Shown: positions 19,161-29,849, counted from the first letter of the stretch. The stretch is DNA of 64,000 nt from Diploptera punctata (GCA_030220185.1 JASPKZ010007551.1:206001-270000), one strand, 5' to 3'. Numbers and translations: made by a program. The notes: generated by a model not told the origin, from the sequence alone.

Positions 19161-20412
19161 AGGGACATGTTCCTAGGAACATGGAATGTTAGGACTTTAT
19201 ACAATAGTGGGGCACTAGAGATATTAACGCGGGAACTAGATAAATCGCCCTTAGATATAGTCGCTTTACAGGAAATTAGGTGGCCAGGAGAAGGTAATCA
19301 GGAATCAGGAACCTTTGCATTATTCTATGGGGGTGCAGAAAGACCTGCATTTGGAACGGGTTTTTTAGTCAGAAGGAGGATCCTATCCGCTATCCGAAAT
19401 ATTAAGTTTGTTAATGATAGGATATCATACATAATTCTAAAGGGTAAACGACATGATTTTATAATTGTAAATGTACATGCCCCCACAGAAGATAAAGATG
19501 ACAAGATCAAGGATGAGTTCTATGAAGAATTAGAATGCTTATTTGATAGCCTTTCACGATATCATATGAAAATTGTCATAGGAGATTTTAATGCAAAAGT
19601 GGGGCGGGAAGATATATTCAAACCAACAATAGGCAAATTCAGTCTTCATGAAGATAGTAACGACAACGGGATTAGATTAGTCACATTTGCCACATCGAAG
19701 AATCTGATTGTTAAGAGCACAACATTTCAGCATAAGGATATTCATAAATACACCTGGACGTCCCCAGATGGAGAAAACTCGGAACCAGATAGATCATGTA
19801 TTAGTGGATAAACGCTGGCACAGTAGCATCATTGATATTAGATCAGTTAGAGGGATAGACTGCATTTCGGATCATCATCTGGTCAGAGTGAAAATCAGAC
19901 AACGGCTATCGCTTATGAGAGGAACGAATGCTAAAGATGATTCTGTAAAATATGAATTAAAAAACTTGAGAAATGATGAAATGCGGCAAGAATACCAAAT
20001 CAAAATTGCTAATAGATTTGAAGTACTGGAATCTTCAGATGACAATGTGGCAAACGAAGAAGAACCTGATATAAATAAAGAATGGGAGGCTATAAGAGAT
20101 ACTATTAAATTGTCAGCATCAGAAAGCATTGGTTGTTTAAAAAAGAGGCAAAACAAGAAATGGTTTGATGAGGAATGTGCCAACATTGTAAAGAAAAGAA
20201 AACTAGCAAAAATTAAATGGTTACACGAGCCAAATGAGGTAAATTTAGAGCAATTGGGTAGTATTAGACGGGAAACCACTAAGTTACTAAAGAGTAAAAA
20301 GAGGGAATATTTGAGAGAGAAGATTAATGATCTTGAAATGAATGCAAAAAATAGGAACATTAGAGAATTATATCAGGGAATTAGTATAGAGAAGAAAGGG
20401 TTTCAGGCTTAG
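19161..20412 (+). pseudogene. RTE endonuclease domain and linker
   Basis: The AP-endonuclease-like fold is recognisable by WNVRTL (from 19182, metal/DNA-binding Asn), ALQEIRWPGEG (catalytic Glu), IVNVHAPTEDKDD, GDFNAKVG (19581-, Asp and Asn) and, after a one-base frameshift near 19770, NQIDHVLVD and ISDHHLV (19867-, catalytic Asp-His). All key residues are present. This domain nicks the target to start target-primed reverse transcription. The linker after 19920 is lysine- and glutamate-rich and helical in character. The frame ends at 20412, where another indel moves it. Confidence 0.85.
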
Positions 20413-20443
20413 AACAAACATAATTCGAAATGAAAATGGGGAT

Positions 20444-22100
20444 ATGATTGCAGATTCTAGGAGTATATTAAATAGATGGAAAAGCTACTTTAATCAGCTA
20501 TTAAATGTACATACAGAACAGGACATTGAGGAGGTTAAGTTACAGACAGCAGAAATGCTAGTCGCAGAGCCAAGTGCATTAGAGGTTGAAATGGCGATTG
20601 AAAAATTGAAGATGTATAAAGCATCAGGTTCAGATGAGATCCCAGCAGAACTCATAAAATCAGGAGGAGAAAAATTGATAGGACAAAATACGCTGGTTGC
20701 TTAGTATGATTTGGGAAAAAGAAGCTCTTCCAGATGAATGGAAGGAATCAATTATCGTACCAATTTATAAGAAAGGAGATAAAACTGATTGCAACAACTA
20801 CAGGGGCATCTCATTACTTTCAACTTCATACAAAATTCTTACAAATATATTAGTAAGCAGACTTACTCCCTACATTGATGACATTCTAGGAGATCATCAA
20901 TGTGCATTTAGAAGAAACAGGTCTACAACAGATCAGATTTTTAGTATAAGACAGATTTTAGAAAAGAAATGGGAATATAATGGCACTGTACATCAACTAT
21001 ATGTAGACTTCAAAAAAGCATATGATTCAATTAAGAGGGAGAAGTTATATAGTATCCTGCTGGAGTTCGGAATTCCTAAAAAGTTAGTTAGACTTATACG
21101 AATGTGTCTAAATGGCTCAAATAGTAGGGTGCGTGTAGGCAAACAGTTTTCAGACACTTTTGAAATCCAGAATGGGTTGAAGCAAGGAGATGCACTATCT
21201 CCTCTACTATTTAATTTTGTACTAGAGCATGCCATTAAATCTTTAGAAAATGAGGAAGGCTTACAACTGAATGGTATTAATAAGCTGTTAGTTTATGCTG
21301 ATGATGTAGTACTATTGGCCGATAGCGAGGAGATACTAAATGCCAACACGCACACACTATTGAGTAACACTAAGAAATTAGGACTGGACGTAAATATCAG
21401 TAAAACTAAATATATGGTCACATGTAGAAATTCAGTATATAATGGAAATGGACAGCTAATGACAAATGAGGGAAATTTTGAGGAAGTGGCTGAATTCAAA
21501 TACCTAGGAACAATAATCACAAATAGGAATGAGACGCACAAGAAATTAAACATAGGCTCAATTCTGGAAATGCATGCTATTATGCATTGCAGAGACTTTT
21601 GATGTCTCCAACTCCTTTCAAAAAACGTTAAGCTGAAAATATATAAAACTATTATTCTACCAGTTATATTATATGGGTGCGAAACATGGACTCTTACTTT
21701 AAGGGAGGAAAGGAGATTACGAGTATTTGAGAATAAAGTTCTTAGGAAAATTTTTGGACCAAAGAGAGATGAACAGACAGGTGAATGGAGAAGACTACAT
21801 AACAATGAACTACATGGTCTTTATAGGAAGCCAGATATAATAAGAACAGTTAAGTCTCGTAGACTGCGATGGGCAGGACATGTTGCACGTATGGGGAATG
21901 AAAGACGTGCATGGAAGCTTCTTGTAGGAAAGCCAGAGGGAAAACGCCCAGGTGGTAGACCAAGAATGAGGTGGGAGAACAACATTAACTTTGATTTGAG
22001 GGAAGTAGATTATACAGGGAATGATTGGAAAGCATTAGCTCAGGATAGGGATGTATGGAGAGCTTATGTCCGCGCGGCCATGAACCCACGGGTTCGATAG
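20444..22100 (+). pseudogene. RTE reverse transcriptase and C-terminal tail
   Basis: Motifs in order: KASGSDEIPAELIK (fingers), PDEWKESIIVPIYKKGDK, NYRGISLLSTSYKIL, HQCAFRRNRSTTDQIF, QLYVDFKKAYDSI (motif A with catalytic Asp), GLKQGDALSPLLFN (motif B), LLVYADDVVLL (motif C, YADD at 21294-21305), FKYLGTIITN, then YGCETWTLTLREER, FGPKRDEQTGEWRRL, RWAGHVARMGNE and GRPRMRWENN, ending in GFDS-like codons before the tail. One-base insertions near 20683 and 21610 and a deletion near 21540 split the frame into four pieces. All catalytic aspartates remain. Confidence 0.88.
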
Positions 22101-22179
22101 TGCCAGTGAGTAAGTAAGTAAGTAAGTAAGTATAATATAAACATCCCTGAGTGATCATATTCTACCCTTAGCGAACCGG

Positions 22180-22310
22180 CACAGTTTAAGAACCTAAACA
22201 TTAAAATTTACAAATCTTCAGGTTTACTATTGTACTGTATGGGTGTGAAACGTAGTCTCTTACAATAGAGGAAGAAATAAGAGTATTCAAAAAAAGAACA
22301 TTAACAAGCG
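22180..22310 (+). pseudogene. LINE reverse transcriptase remnant
   Basis: A short frame reads VLYGCET, stop, SLTIEEEIRVF, the characteristic box of RTE-like C-termini. Diverged from the copy just upstream; only about 40 codons are recognisable. Confidence 0.4.
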
Positions 22311-22783
22311 AACTGCCAAGCCTTGCATACCGAAACCTCCATGAAACTTCTTCCAGAGAAGCGTTCTCATGTAAAAATGCAGTGTCAAAAAAAAAAATTA
22401 TCTGCAGTTTTTAACTACAAGGCACTAAAATCAAGCGGCAGATCTCTCAATTAAACTGCAAGGAAGTAATACAACTCATCACTTGATGGACTGGATAACC
22501 CTCACTACCTTCAATCCGCGCTGCACCCGCCTCACTCCACACCTACCTAAATCAAGCAGGGAGTCCATCCGCTACGCACAGCTGGGGTTGCCACTGCTTC
22601 ATTCTGGTTTCGATTTCTGTGCCTTGCAGTTTAAAAACGGTAAATATATTTTTCTAACACGACCTTGATACATTACAACGTTTCTCTGGGAGAAATTTCA
22701 AGGTGGTTTCGATATGCAATGGTTGCCAGTTCTCTTGTCAGAAGAATATTCTGTTCCATAAACGATGCGAATGAAGAACGAAG
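22311..22783. other. No recognisable feature
   Basis: Unique-looking sequence. Confidence 0.4.
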
Positions 22784-22795
22784 GAAGTTATAATT

Positions 22796-23211
22796 CTTCT
22801 TGTCTTGTATCTTGTAAGTCCATATTTTCCTTAACAGAGATTTAGGCGCTCTCCCCTTACAGGGAAGAATTTGAACCATATTAATTTAGTTACACTTGTT
22901 TTCGTATAGATGTAATTTGAGTGGTCCGTGGTCAGGGTTCCGCCTCATACTGACATCTAGGAAACCAAGATAGTACTAGAACGGAAAAATTCAGTAAATT
23001 TTGCTTAGAGGCCTTTTCATTCAGGCTTAAGGATCTTTTACGAGTCTGAAAATCTTCAGACTCGGGACCCACGGCTTAAAGTCCCACCCGGAGGACTTGC
23101 TCCTTGGATTTTTTCCATCCTAAAAAAATCCATCGACCCCGGCCGGGTTTGAACCCGCGACCCTCGGGACCAGAGGCAAGGAGCATAACCACTAGTCCAC
23201 CGCGGCCGATT
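22796..23211 (-). mobile_element. SINE family C, full-length, perfect target duplication
   Basis: Minus strand. Head GGCCGCGGTGGACTAGTGGT (A box), B box GGGTTCAAACCCGG, T run, then a 3' body with CCTGAATGAAAAGG- and CCACGGACCACTC-type blocks and a GACAAGAAG end. GAAGTTATAATT is duplicated exactly at 22784-22795 and 23212-23223. At 416 bp it is the longest SINE type here; a second copy is at 45344-45738. Confidence 0.93.
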
Positions 23212-23223
23212 GAAGTTATAATT

Positions 23224-23744
23224 AAGAAATGAATTTATAAATAACAGTTGTCCTAATTTTGCAGATCATGTAGTTCTAATGAAAGAAGCAGTATAAATGT
23301 TTTCAAAGTGTTTTACTGAGAGACACTTATGGTGTATTCCATCAAAAAGGTTTAGGCATAAGTGAGAGGGAAACACTTGAATGAATAATATATAACTGAA
23401 TAGGGCCTATAGGATATATGAAATGCATTCAGTTGTTTGAGGTATAGGTTCAGTGGAGGGCATTCATGAATGTTCCATTGAGCCTATGAGTTGCAAACGC
23501 CAGAGAATTAGTTATTTTTATATGCACACCCATTAATTTAATTATTATGAGTTTTTTTTTGTGATTCGCCTCATTATTGCAGTTTTATTGCAGAAAATGG
23601 TTTCAGCAATCTACGTGCCATTTTCAATACTTTATAATTATAACTGTTGCATCGGCGGTTGGCGATCTAGTAGGTTGATTTCTGCTCCCTCTGTTTGCTG
23701 ACCGACGAACTTCCAGAACATTTTTTTTTTTCCCCCACAGACAT
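23224..23744. other. No recognisable feature
   Basis: AT-rich sequence, no frames or repeats named. Confidence 0.45.
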
Positions 23745-23951
23745 TTCAAAATTCAATATATTTTCTCTTTATTCTTGCGATTGTAAATTTTCTACCATAG
23801 ATTTATTTGTTTCAGTAATTTGGCCTTTGTTTCGATTCCGTGTTTTACTGGTCATGCATGTGCACCTATTCAATATATTTTCTATTTCCCCATTTTTAAC
23901 ATTTCTAAGGTGTTCTTTCAATAATGTATTAAAGTTCCTTTTTGTTTTTCC

Positions 23952-23957
<6 letters not shown>
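23745..23957 (-). pseudogene. Possible GIY-YIG fragment of a Penelope-like element
   Basis: The minus frame reads YIGKTKRNFNTLLKEHLRNV, then KNGEIENIL and later SMVENLQSQE. YIGKTKR-F-T--KEH matches the second half of the GIY-YIG signature in Penelope-like elements. The GIY half would lie in the microsatellite at 23965, which interrupts it. A short match; other origins are possible. Confidence 0.45.

Positions 23958-23964
<7 letters not shown>

Positions 23965-24014
<50 letters not shown>
23965..24014. repeat. (TG)n microsatellite
   Basis: Preceded by a short (TA)n and followed at once by the SINE head. Confidence 0.95.
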
Positions 24015-24016
<2 letters not shown>

Positions 24017-24252
24017 CCACTGCTGTGGTCTCGAGGTAGCGTGCTGCCTTGTCACGCAACGGGCCCGGATTCGATCCCCGGTCGGGGCAGTTTTCCGAAA
24101 TCGTATAGCCATCATCATCATCGTCGTCATCATCATCCTTCACCGGTGTGGAAAGCAACGGGAAGCTACCACACCTACAATTCCCTAGTAAAGCTGCAAT
24201 CATAGCATGAAAATGCTATGATTGCAGTGAAGGACCTGCCTTCGGGCAGAAT

Positions 24253-24256
<4 letters not shown>
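24013..24256 (+). mobile_element. SINE family A, internally deleted
   Basis: Head and tail are intact, but about 80 bp of the middle block (GTGAGG to GTCAGG) is missing, so the B-box region runs through CAGTTTTCCGAAATCG to the CATCATC stretch. The copy is framed by (TG)n and (AT)n microsatellites. Confidence 0.88.

Positions 24257-24288
<32 letters not shown>
24254..24288. repeat. (AT)n microsatellite
   Basis: Grown from the SINE tail TTACTAT. Confidence 0.9.
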
Positions 24289-24289
24289 G

Positions 24290-24895
24290 TTAATTTTGGT
24301 CAAATGCCGTTCGGATCAGTTTTCTTTCTGTCTAACGACATATATTATCAAAATTTACCCTTGAGAACATTTTACTGAATTCCTAGGATTGATGAATTCC
24401 TACCCCAATTAAAAACATAATGCTGCTTGTCAGGGACATATAAAAGCGATTTTCCTTGTCATACCTACTCCCCTGCATTGTTAATGGGTTAAATACAACT
24501 AGAGTGGCAATTCGCAACAAAATATTTTGCTATAATATTAGAGGTTCCGAGCAGAAGTTTGCCAGTTACTCTTCTCTTAAGGAAAAGGAAAACAAACCGT
24601 ACTTAGAAAATTTACGGGTATTTGCACTTTGTGAAATGGTAAAATATTTGAGTTGGTATGTCTGGAGTAAACATGAAGACATGCAAAGTGCATTACAGCA
24701 TACCGTAGACTGTTCAAATATTGTCTCAGTCGGGAAACGTCTACAAAATGCAAGTCAATTACATCAACCAAATTAATCTACATTACATCAAATGTGATAA
24801 TTCACCTATTAGACATAGTATATTCTTCCGCTTTTCCATTCAAATCCAATTGAATACCATAAAATAACTGCTAATTATTTTTATCCTCATCCTCT
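24290..24895. other. No recognisable feature; one 106-codon frame
   Basis: The plus frame at 24456-24776 has no domain I recognise. It is cysteine- and lysine-containing without obvious pattern, and it has no neighbours to support it. I treat it as chance. Confidence 0.35.
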
Positions 24896-24899
24896 ATGC

Positions 24900-25214
24900 T
24901 GCGACATGCCTAGAAGGCCATTGGTCTACCAGCCGGCTGATGATGTCACATCCACATGTGTTAATCACACAGATGGACGATTATGAAACCAGTAAATGAG
25001 TGACATGTGGTCAGCATGTCGCGTTCTCAAGCCGTTTAACTGATTTTCTCAACCTGGAGCTGCTACTTATATCTACCCATATTACTCACGATGCTGGGTG
25101 AGAAACGCCTCTTACTGGCGGAAATTCCACGAGAAAATGCCATCCTGCATGGAGCTCGAATCAGTGCAAGTAGCTCTCCTGCAAAGTATGGTGCGGATAG
25201 ACTACGGCGCGGGA
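24900..25214 (-). mobile_element. SINE family D
   Basis: Minus strand. Shares TAGCCGGCTG, CATCCACATGTGTTAATCAC, GTGACATGTGGTCAGCATG, TTTTCTCAACC and a head ending in the complement of CGCCGTAG with the copies at 38622 and 51272. The tRNA head is worn here. Confidence 0.8.
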
Positions 25215-25295
25215 TAAATATGTTTTAAATAAAAATTAAATATTTCTCTTTTTCTTCCTTTACCTTTATAAGATAACATTTTATAAATTAAATTG

Positions 25296-25671
25296 GACCT
25301 GTTGGCAGATGCCGTCGTCGTCAACTTTGTTAAAATAATGTATTAAAAATATTATTAATTGGAGGCCTTTCGGAGGTTAGCTTCCATCACCAGCAGGATG
25401 AGTATGCGCTACTAGTTGTTGTATTTAAGACGCTGCAGACGTTTGATGGTACTGATGGGTCGCCAGTAGGAACTGACTGGTTTTTAATTATCTCGTATAA
25501 GGGATTGTATGCATCAAGATCACCAACGTATACAACGTCTTAAATACAACTAGTAGCGCATACTCATCCTGCTGATGATGGAAGTTAACCTCCGAAAGGC
25601 CACCAATTAATATCATTTTAAATACATTATTTTAACAATGTTGAGGACGACGACACCTGCCAAACAGGTAC
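25296..25671. mobile_element. Foldback element with ~148-bp inverted arms
   Basis: Left arm 25296-25443 and right arm 25524-25671 are complementary over almost their whole length (shared ACTAGTAGCGCATACTCATC, GTTAAAATAATGTATT and GGCCTTTCGGAGGTTA in inverse orientation). The loop is about 80 bp. The right arm carries CTGATGA (25572-25578) and GAAA (25594-25597) separated by a small GG-A-A-G/C-C-T-CC stem with a TTAA loop, a hammerhead-like core. The left arm has CTGGTGA instead. Confidence 0.85.
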
Positions 25672-25719
25672 AGCCTTTGAAAAAAAAATGATGGTGCAAC
25701 TCATGATGATGGAAAGTTA

Positions 25720-25970
25720 AAGAGTTTTGAAGTGCGATTCACCAGTACGTTGTTACATGTTCTGATTCGTTTGAATATAAAGCGGACGGCGTTCGTATCG
25801 TTCGCTTCAGTGGAGCAGTCAGTAAGATGCTCGTTTTCCGACGACATGGGTCCACGATCGATTCTGGTCAGGTATATTTTTTTATTTATTATTATTTAAT
25901 AACGTCGTTAATTTTCATAATGCCTACATGTTACCAGGCTTCGTTATATAAATAAATTTGTGTGTATATA
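25720..25970. other. No recognisable feature
   Basis: Unique-looking sequence between the foldback element and the SINE. Confidence 0.4.
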
Positions 25971-25975
25971 GAAAT

Positions 25976-26244
25976 ATTCCCGGTCGGAACAGGCTCTTGG
26001 GTGAGATTTTTTTTTCGGGGTTTTTCCTCAGCTGTAAGATAAATGTCAGGAAGCTTAGGGCCCAATGGTCCCCGAAAATTATCCGACCATCATCATCACC
26101 CTTATCATTATCATCATCATTTTTCACCGGTGTGGAAAGAAACAGGAAGCTACCACACCTACAATTCCCTAGTAAAGCTGCAAAGCATAGCAAATGATAT
26201 GATTGCAGTCGAAGACCTGCCCTCGGGCAGAATTACTATGGAAT
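25976..26244 (+). mobile_element. SINE family A, 5'-truncated
   Basis: Begins inside the B box (TTCCCGGTCGG), so the A box is lost. The middle block, CATCATC stretch and tail are present up to GGCAGAATTACTATGGAATG. Confidence 0.9.
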
Positions 26245-26276
26245 GGAATATATGGAAATAAATAAATTAAAGGAAA

Positions 26277-26277
26277 C

Positions 26278-26342
<65 letters not shown>
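26277..26342. repeat. (TA)n(GA)n compound microsatellite
   Basis: About 20 bp of TA followed by about 44 bp of GA, just downstream of a SINE tail. Confidence 0.95.
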
Positions 26343-26346
<4 letters not shown>

Positions 26347-26524
26347 TGAATTAATGAATAACAATTGTAACGTCTCATTACTTTGTTTACAAAGAACATA
26401 TCATAATATAAGTATTTATTTCCATTACTACAAAATGCGTCTGATTAATTCAAATTAATATATAATTCCATTATACAATTAATTCCTGAAATAATGCATC
26501 GCTTCATACAGACAATTTTCTAGG

Positions 26525-26620
26525 AGAGATGGTTGTGGTGCTGTGGAGGAAGCTTCTGTTTCCCGTGCATGAGGTCGCGTGTTCGATCCTACAGGCATGC
26601 TTTTTTTCTCTCGTCCTTAT
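26525..26620 (+). other. Orphan tRNA-like head
   Basis: GTGGTGCTGTGG followed by GTGTTCGATCCTAC and a T7 run matches Pol III box order and a terminator. No downstream SINE body is recognised. Confidence 0.35.
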
Positions 26621-26954
26621 TTCGATTAATTTTCTTCCTTTTGTTTCATTTCTTTAGCTTTGTTTTGTTTTCAGTATTTACCGCACTACTTATTTACACG
26701 AAATTGTTTTCCATTTGCACGACACACAACGAAATAGAACGGGTTTAGTTTCTCAAATAGTTGTATACTTGTGAATCAAATATCTGATCTCTGATCATGC
26801 GCAGTGGCTTCGTTCTGAGACTTGAAAATTATCTGTGCGCCATCAATTATATCAAAGGCTTTGATTTAATGACTATTCACCTCAACGAAATTTGATATGA
26901 ATTTTATCAGTATTGATTCTTTTACCTTGGTTTTACCTCTCCCTTACATGTCCC

Positions 26955-27335
26955 ATACCGTCAGGGCCGTAAAGAGGCATGATCTGTCGAAAGAGGATTT
27001 TAAAATCTAGATTACACAGGTCTATATACTTTTAACCACACAGGGCACGAAAGCTTCCGTTGATGAGTTATCAGCTCAATGTTAAGGCCATTTCCGAAAC
27101 GACATGAACATTAATACAATACACACCATTCACTCATGCATTCATATTAAACAAGGAGAATATGACATGGAAGATTTTGATGGTCAGATGATGTTCGGGA
27201 ACTATTTGGGCCTTAAAGTTTCATACATCTGTCTTATAGGCGAGAAAAAAAAACGGAAAAAATCACCTAGGAAACTAGTCACAATCGGCAATCGAATCCA
27301 GGTCAGCTGCGTCTGAGTAACGAAGTTAACAGTAG
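26955..27335 (-). mobile_element. SINE family M
   Basis: Similar in order to 39236-39545 and 61128-61632: TACCGTCAGGGCCGTAAAG, CGACATGAACAT, CACCATTCACTCATGC, an ACTATTTGGGCCTTAAAGT block shared with family A's middle, then a tRNA-like head on the minus strand with B box GGATTCGATTGCC. Diverged copies of one tRNA-headed SINE. Confidence 0.6.
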
Positions 27336-27365
27336 ACCACAAATATTTCAAATAACATCTTAGGC

Positions 27366-27737
27366 TAATTAATAATGTTTTATCATGAGTAATACTACGA
27401 GTGATTTCCAAAATGATCGATAAATTGGAAATCAAGAGTGACATTTGTTAGGACTATTTAACGAATAAAATTCAGCTGTTTACTCATAAATCATTATTTA
27501 AATATATTTATTTTAATAAATAAAAATATATATATATATATATATATTTAATGTAAACTGCGATCTTTGAAAAAAAATAAGAAACGTTTGCTATGCTTCA
27601 TTTGTTTATCACTGTAACCAGATCATATAATTTATTGCCAAAGGATCGCAATATTGTAAGAATTAACCATGTGGAGAAAAAATGAAGCACATCAAACTGT
27701 TTATAACTAACATATTAATTAATTTCTGATGTCATAT
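27366..27737. mobile_element. Unclassified interspersed repeat L, partial copy
   Basis: Shares AATAAGTAATGCCACGAGTG-type start, CATTTGTTAGGACTATTTAA, TTTGTTTATCACTG and GCAATATTGTAAGAAT with 30304-30985 and 57466-58186. The copy is cut where a family G LINE end begins. Confidence 0.75.
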
Positions 27738-27971
27738 GATCATCATCATCACTCCAGGGAATAGGCAATTGCCCGTTCCGACTTCATAATGCATCAGCCC
27801 AACGTCATCTAGGTCTTCCAATATCACGCCTTCCTCTTGCTTGATAATTTCTTGCTAACAATGGATATCTCTCCTTACTCATTCCATCCATGTGATCAAT
27901 CCATTTCTGTCTGTAATTCGTGACTTTATCCAATAAAGGCTGTACTTTCAATTCTTCTCTTATATCCTCTA
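27738..27971 (-). mobile_element. LINE family G 3' end
   Basis: Nearly identical to the 3' part of 15313-15770 (GCAATTGCCCGTTCCGACTT, AACAATGGATATCTCTCC). It stops at TATATCCTC, next to the Tigger-like end. The tail is (ATG)n on the minus strand. Confidence 0.85.
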
Positions 27972-28676
27972 TACTATAAGACGTACTTTTTTCTTCGAAA
28001 AATTACCTCCAAAATTCAGGTGCGCCTTATACTCGAATTCAATATAAAAACATCCACTGTTTGATTTAAAATTCCCGCCAGTCTTAAAAATGTCCATATA
28101 TTCGATACCGTCTGGCAACATTGGATTCAACTGGCAGCAGTGCACCGATGCGACGAACATGAGTTGCGGGGATTCACAAGCTGGCTAACACTGTCTACCT
28201 CCCGCCCCGCCATCACAAACCCAGAACACCGTATAGCCTATGATGCGTCATTGCCAATGAAATTGAACAAATGGATGATGGATGAAACCCAACATGAATT
28301 CACGTCGAAGGGAGCTTTAAAATTACATACAATCAAATAAGGGTATCAGTGGATAAAACAGCCGTGGCTAGAGTGAGAGAAGAAATTATTGTTACATCTT
28401 TCAAGACGCGAGGCGTAAATAACGCTCTCGATAACAGTGTAGACCATCTTATATATGAAGAGGTCAACGATGACGAAGAAGGAGAAAAAGAAGATGAAAG
28501 TTCGGATGACGATTTTCAGGGATTTTAAATATTAGAACGGTTTTATAAACTAAGATTTTTTAGACCTGCTTTGCAATCTAATAATAACAATGATAAAAAT
28601 GTTATTTTTTTAATTGCTTAAAAATTAAGGTGCATCTTATAATCCGTAGCGTATTATAGTCCATAAAACACGGTAC
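27972..28676 (+). mobile_element. Tigger/pogo-like DNA transposon, internally deleted
   Basis: The ends contain related blocks AGGTGCGCCTTATACTCG (left) and AGGTGCATCTTATAATCCG (right), and TACTATAAGACG against CGTATTATAGTCC. Between them a broken frame ends in IIVTSFKTRGVNN-LD and EEVNDDEEGEKEDESSDD, stop, the acidic C-terminus of Tigger-type transposases. Most of the transposase is missing. Exact termini are uncertain. Confidence 0.6.
28360..28528 (+). pseudogene. Tigger-like transposase C-terminus
   Basis: Reads VREEIIVTSFKTRGV, then a short helix, VDHLIYEEVND and a strongly acidic end. In complete relatives this follows the DDE domain and the phrase SFK-CGISNALDG. About 55 codons are left, without catalytic residues. 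Confidence 0.6.
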
Positions 28677-28752
28677 TATGCTCTGTTTGCAAATTTTATT
28701 CTCCTATTTAGTTCATCTTCTATATGATTGTTACATGCTAATAATGATAAGA

Positions 28753-29358
28753 CATAACTAACTCACTGGTACTATCGAACCCGGAGGTTCATGGCCGATG
28801 GAAATAAGCTCTCCATACAACCCTATCCTGAGCTAATGTTTTCCATTCATCCCCTGTACAATCTACTTCCCTCAAATCATATTTAATGTTATTCTCCCAC
28901 CTTATTCTTGGTCTACCAACTGGGCGTTTTCCCTCTGGTTTTCCTACAAGAAGCTTCTATGCACGTCTTTCATTCCCTATTTGTGCCACATGTCCTGCTC
29001 ATCGCAGTCTACGAGACTTTACTGTTCTCATTATATCTGCCTTCCTATAAACATCACGTAGATCACTGTTATGTAGTCTTCTTTATTCACCTGTCTGTTC
29101 ATCTCTCTTTGGTCCAAAAATTTTCCTAAGAACTTTATTTTTAAATACTCGTAATCTCCTTTCCTCCCTTAAAGTAAGAGTCCGTGTTTCGCATCCATAT
29201 AACTGATAGAATAATAGTTTTATATATTTTCAGTTTGTTTTTTGAAAGGAGTTGGGACGTCAAGAGTCTCTGTAACGCATAATAGCATACATTTCCAGAA
29301 TTGAGCCTATGTTTAATTTCTTTATGCATCTAATTCCTATTCGTGATTATTGTTCCTA
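28753..29358 (-). mobile_element. RTE-type LINE copy, 5'-truncated, target duplication
   Basis: 3' end of the abundant RTE family with CTAACTCACTGG tail side. The coding remnants (YALQRLLTSQLLSKN at 29141-, GRPRIRWENN near 28910) are frameshifted. AATGATAAGA flanks it at 28743-28752 and 29359-29368. Confidence 0.88.
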
Positions 29359-29460
29359 AATGATAAGAAATAGGTCTATACAAATTCCTTAACAATTTAA
29401 AACCAAAATATCGAAAGTATTTTTTATGGTTTATGAATCGTGATTCTATACTGTAATATT

Positions 29461-29835
29461 CATCATCATCATCATCATAGTATATTCACGAATTTAGGCC
29501 ATTTGTTGACCTGTTTCGGCCTCAAGAGAAACACCATCCAAAAGTCTTTTGAGTGGATGTCCTGGTCATCTTCTTGCTGCAGGTTGATATCTTAACATTT
29601 GTTTGGGTATCCTGTGAACTTCCATTCGATGAACATGTTGCATCCATCTTGACTTACAATCATAAATTTTGTTTTCTAAAGGTTCCATGTGTAATTCTTC
29701 TAAGATGTCTTCATTTTTTTTGTGATCTAGTAGTATCCTGCAATCCTCAGAAGGTATCTCATTTCAGCAGATCTAAGTCTCTGTATATCCTTCTGTTTCA
29801 ATGTCCATACTTCGCTACCATACAAAAGAGTTGGA
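29461..29835 (-). mobile_element. LINE fragment with (ATG)n tail (family F), 13-bp target duplication
   Basis: Minus strand. Codes for LLYGSEVWTLKQKDIQRLRS and MEPLENKIYDCKSRWMQHVH, then RIPKQMLRYQPAGR and LLDGVSLEAETG, the C-terminus of an RTE-like reverse transcriptase. It ends in (ATG)n. ATACTGTAATATT at 29448-29460 and 29836-29848 is an exact 13-bp duplication. Confidence 0.9.
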
Positions 29836-29849
29836 ATACTGTAATATTA

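Larger units (their letters stand above)
18868..22133 (+). mobile_element. RTE-type LINE, near full-length (3.27 kb)
   Basis: From CTTGTCGTGGTGGAGTGGCT at the 5' end to the GTGCCAGTGAG(TAAG)n tail. Organisation: short leader, APE-type endonuclease, linker, reverse transcriptase, C-terminal zinc-poor tail; no RNase H. Size, domain order and tetranucleotide tail fit the RTE clade. Comparison with the copy at 58440 shows single-base indels near 19770, 20400, 20683, 21540 and 21610, so it is inactive but young. Confidence 0.9.

Noticed and set aside
19059..19811. Host endonuclease/exonuclease gene
   Set aside because: The APE-type domain is followed by the matching RT and a LINE tail; it belongs to the RTE element. 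Annotation as a craniofacial development protein 2-like gene would be a common mislabel.
19875..20360. 161-codon minus frame, serine- and phenylalanine-rich
   Set aside because: Antisense shadow of the lysine/glutamate-rich RTE linker.
23942..24205. Cys-Val repeat and Thr-His repeat proteins
   Set aside because: Translation of the (TG)n microsatellite and the adjacent SINE.
24456..24776. 106-codon frame as a gene
   Set aside because: No recognisable domain, no codon pattern I can trust, no support from neighbours.
25569..25600. Confident call of an active hammerhead ribozyme
   Set aside because: CUGAUGA and GAAA are present, but I could not find convincing stems I and III that are independent of the long inverted repeat.
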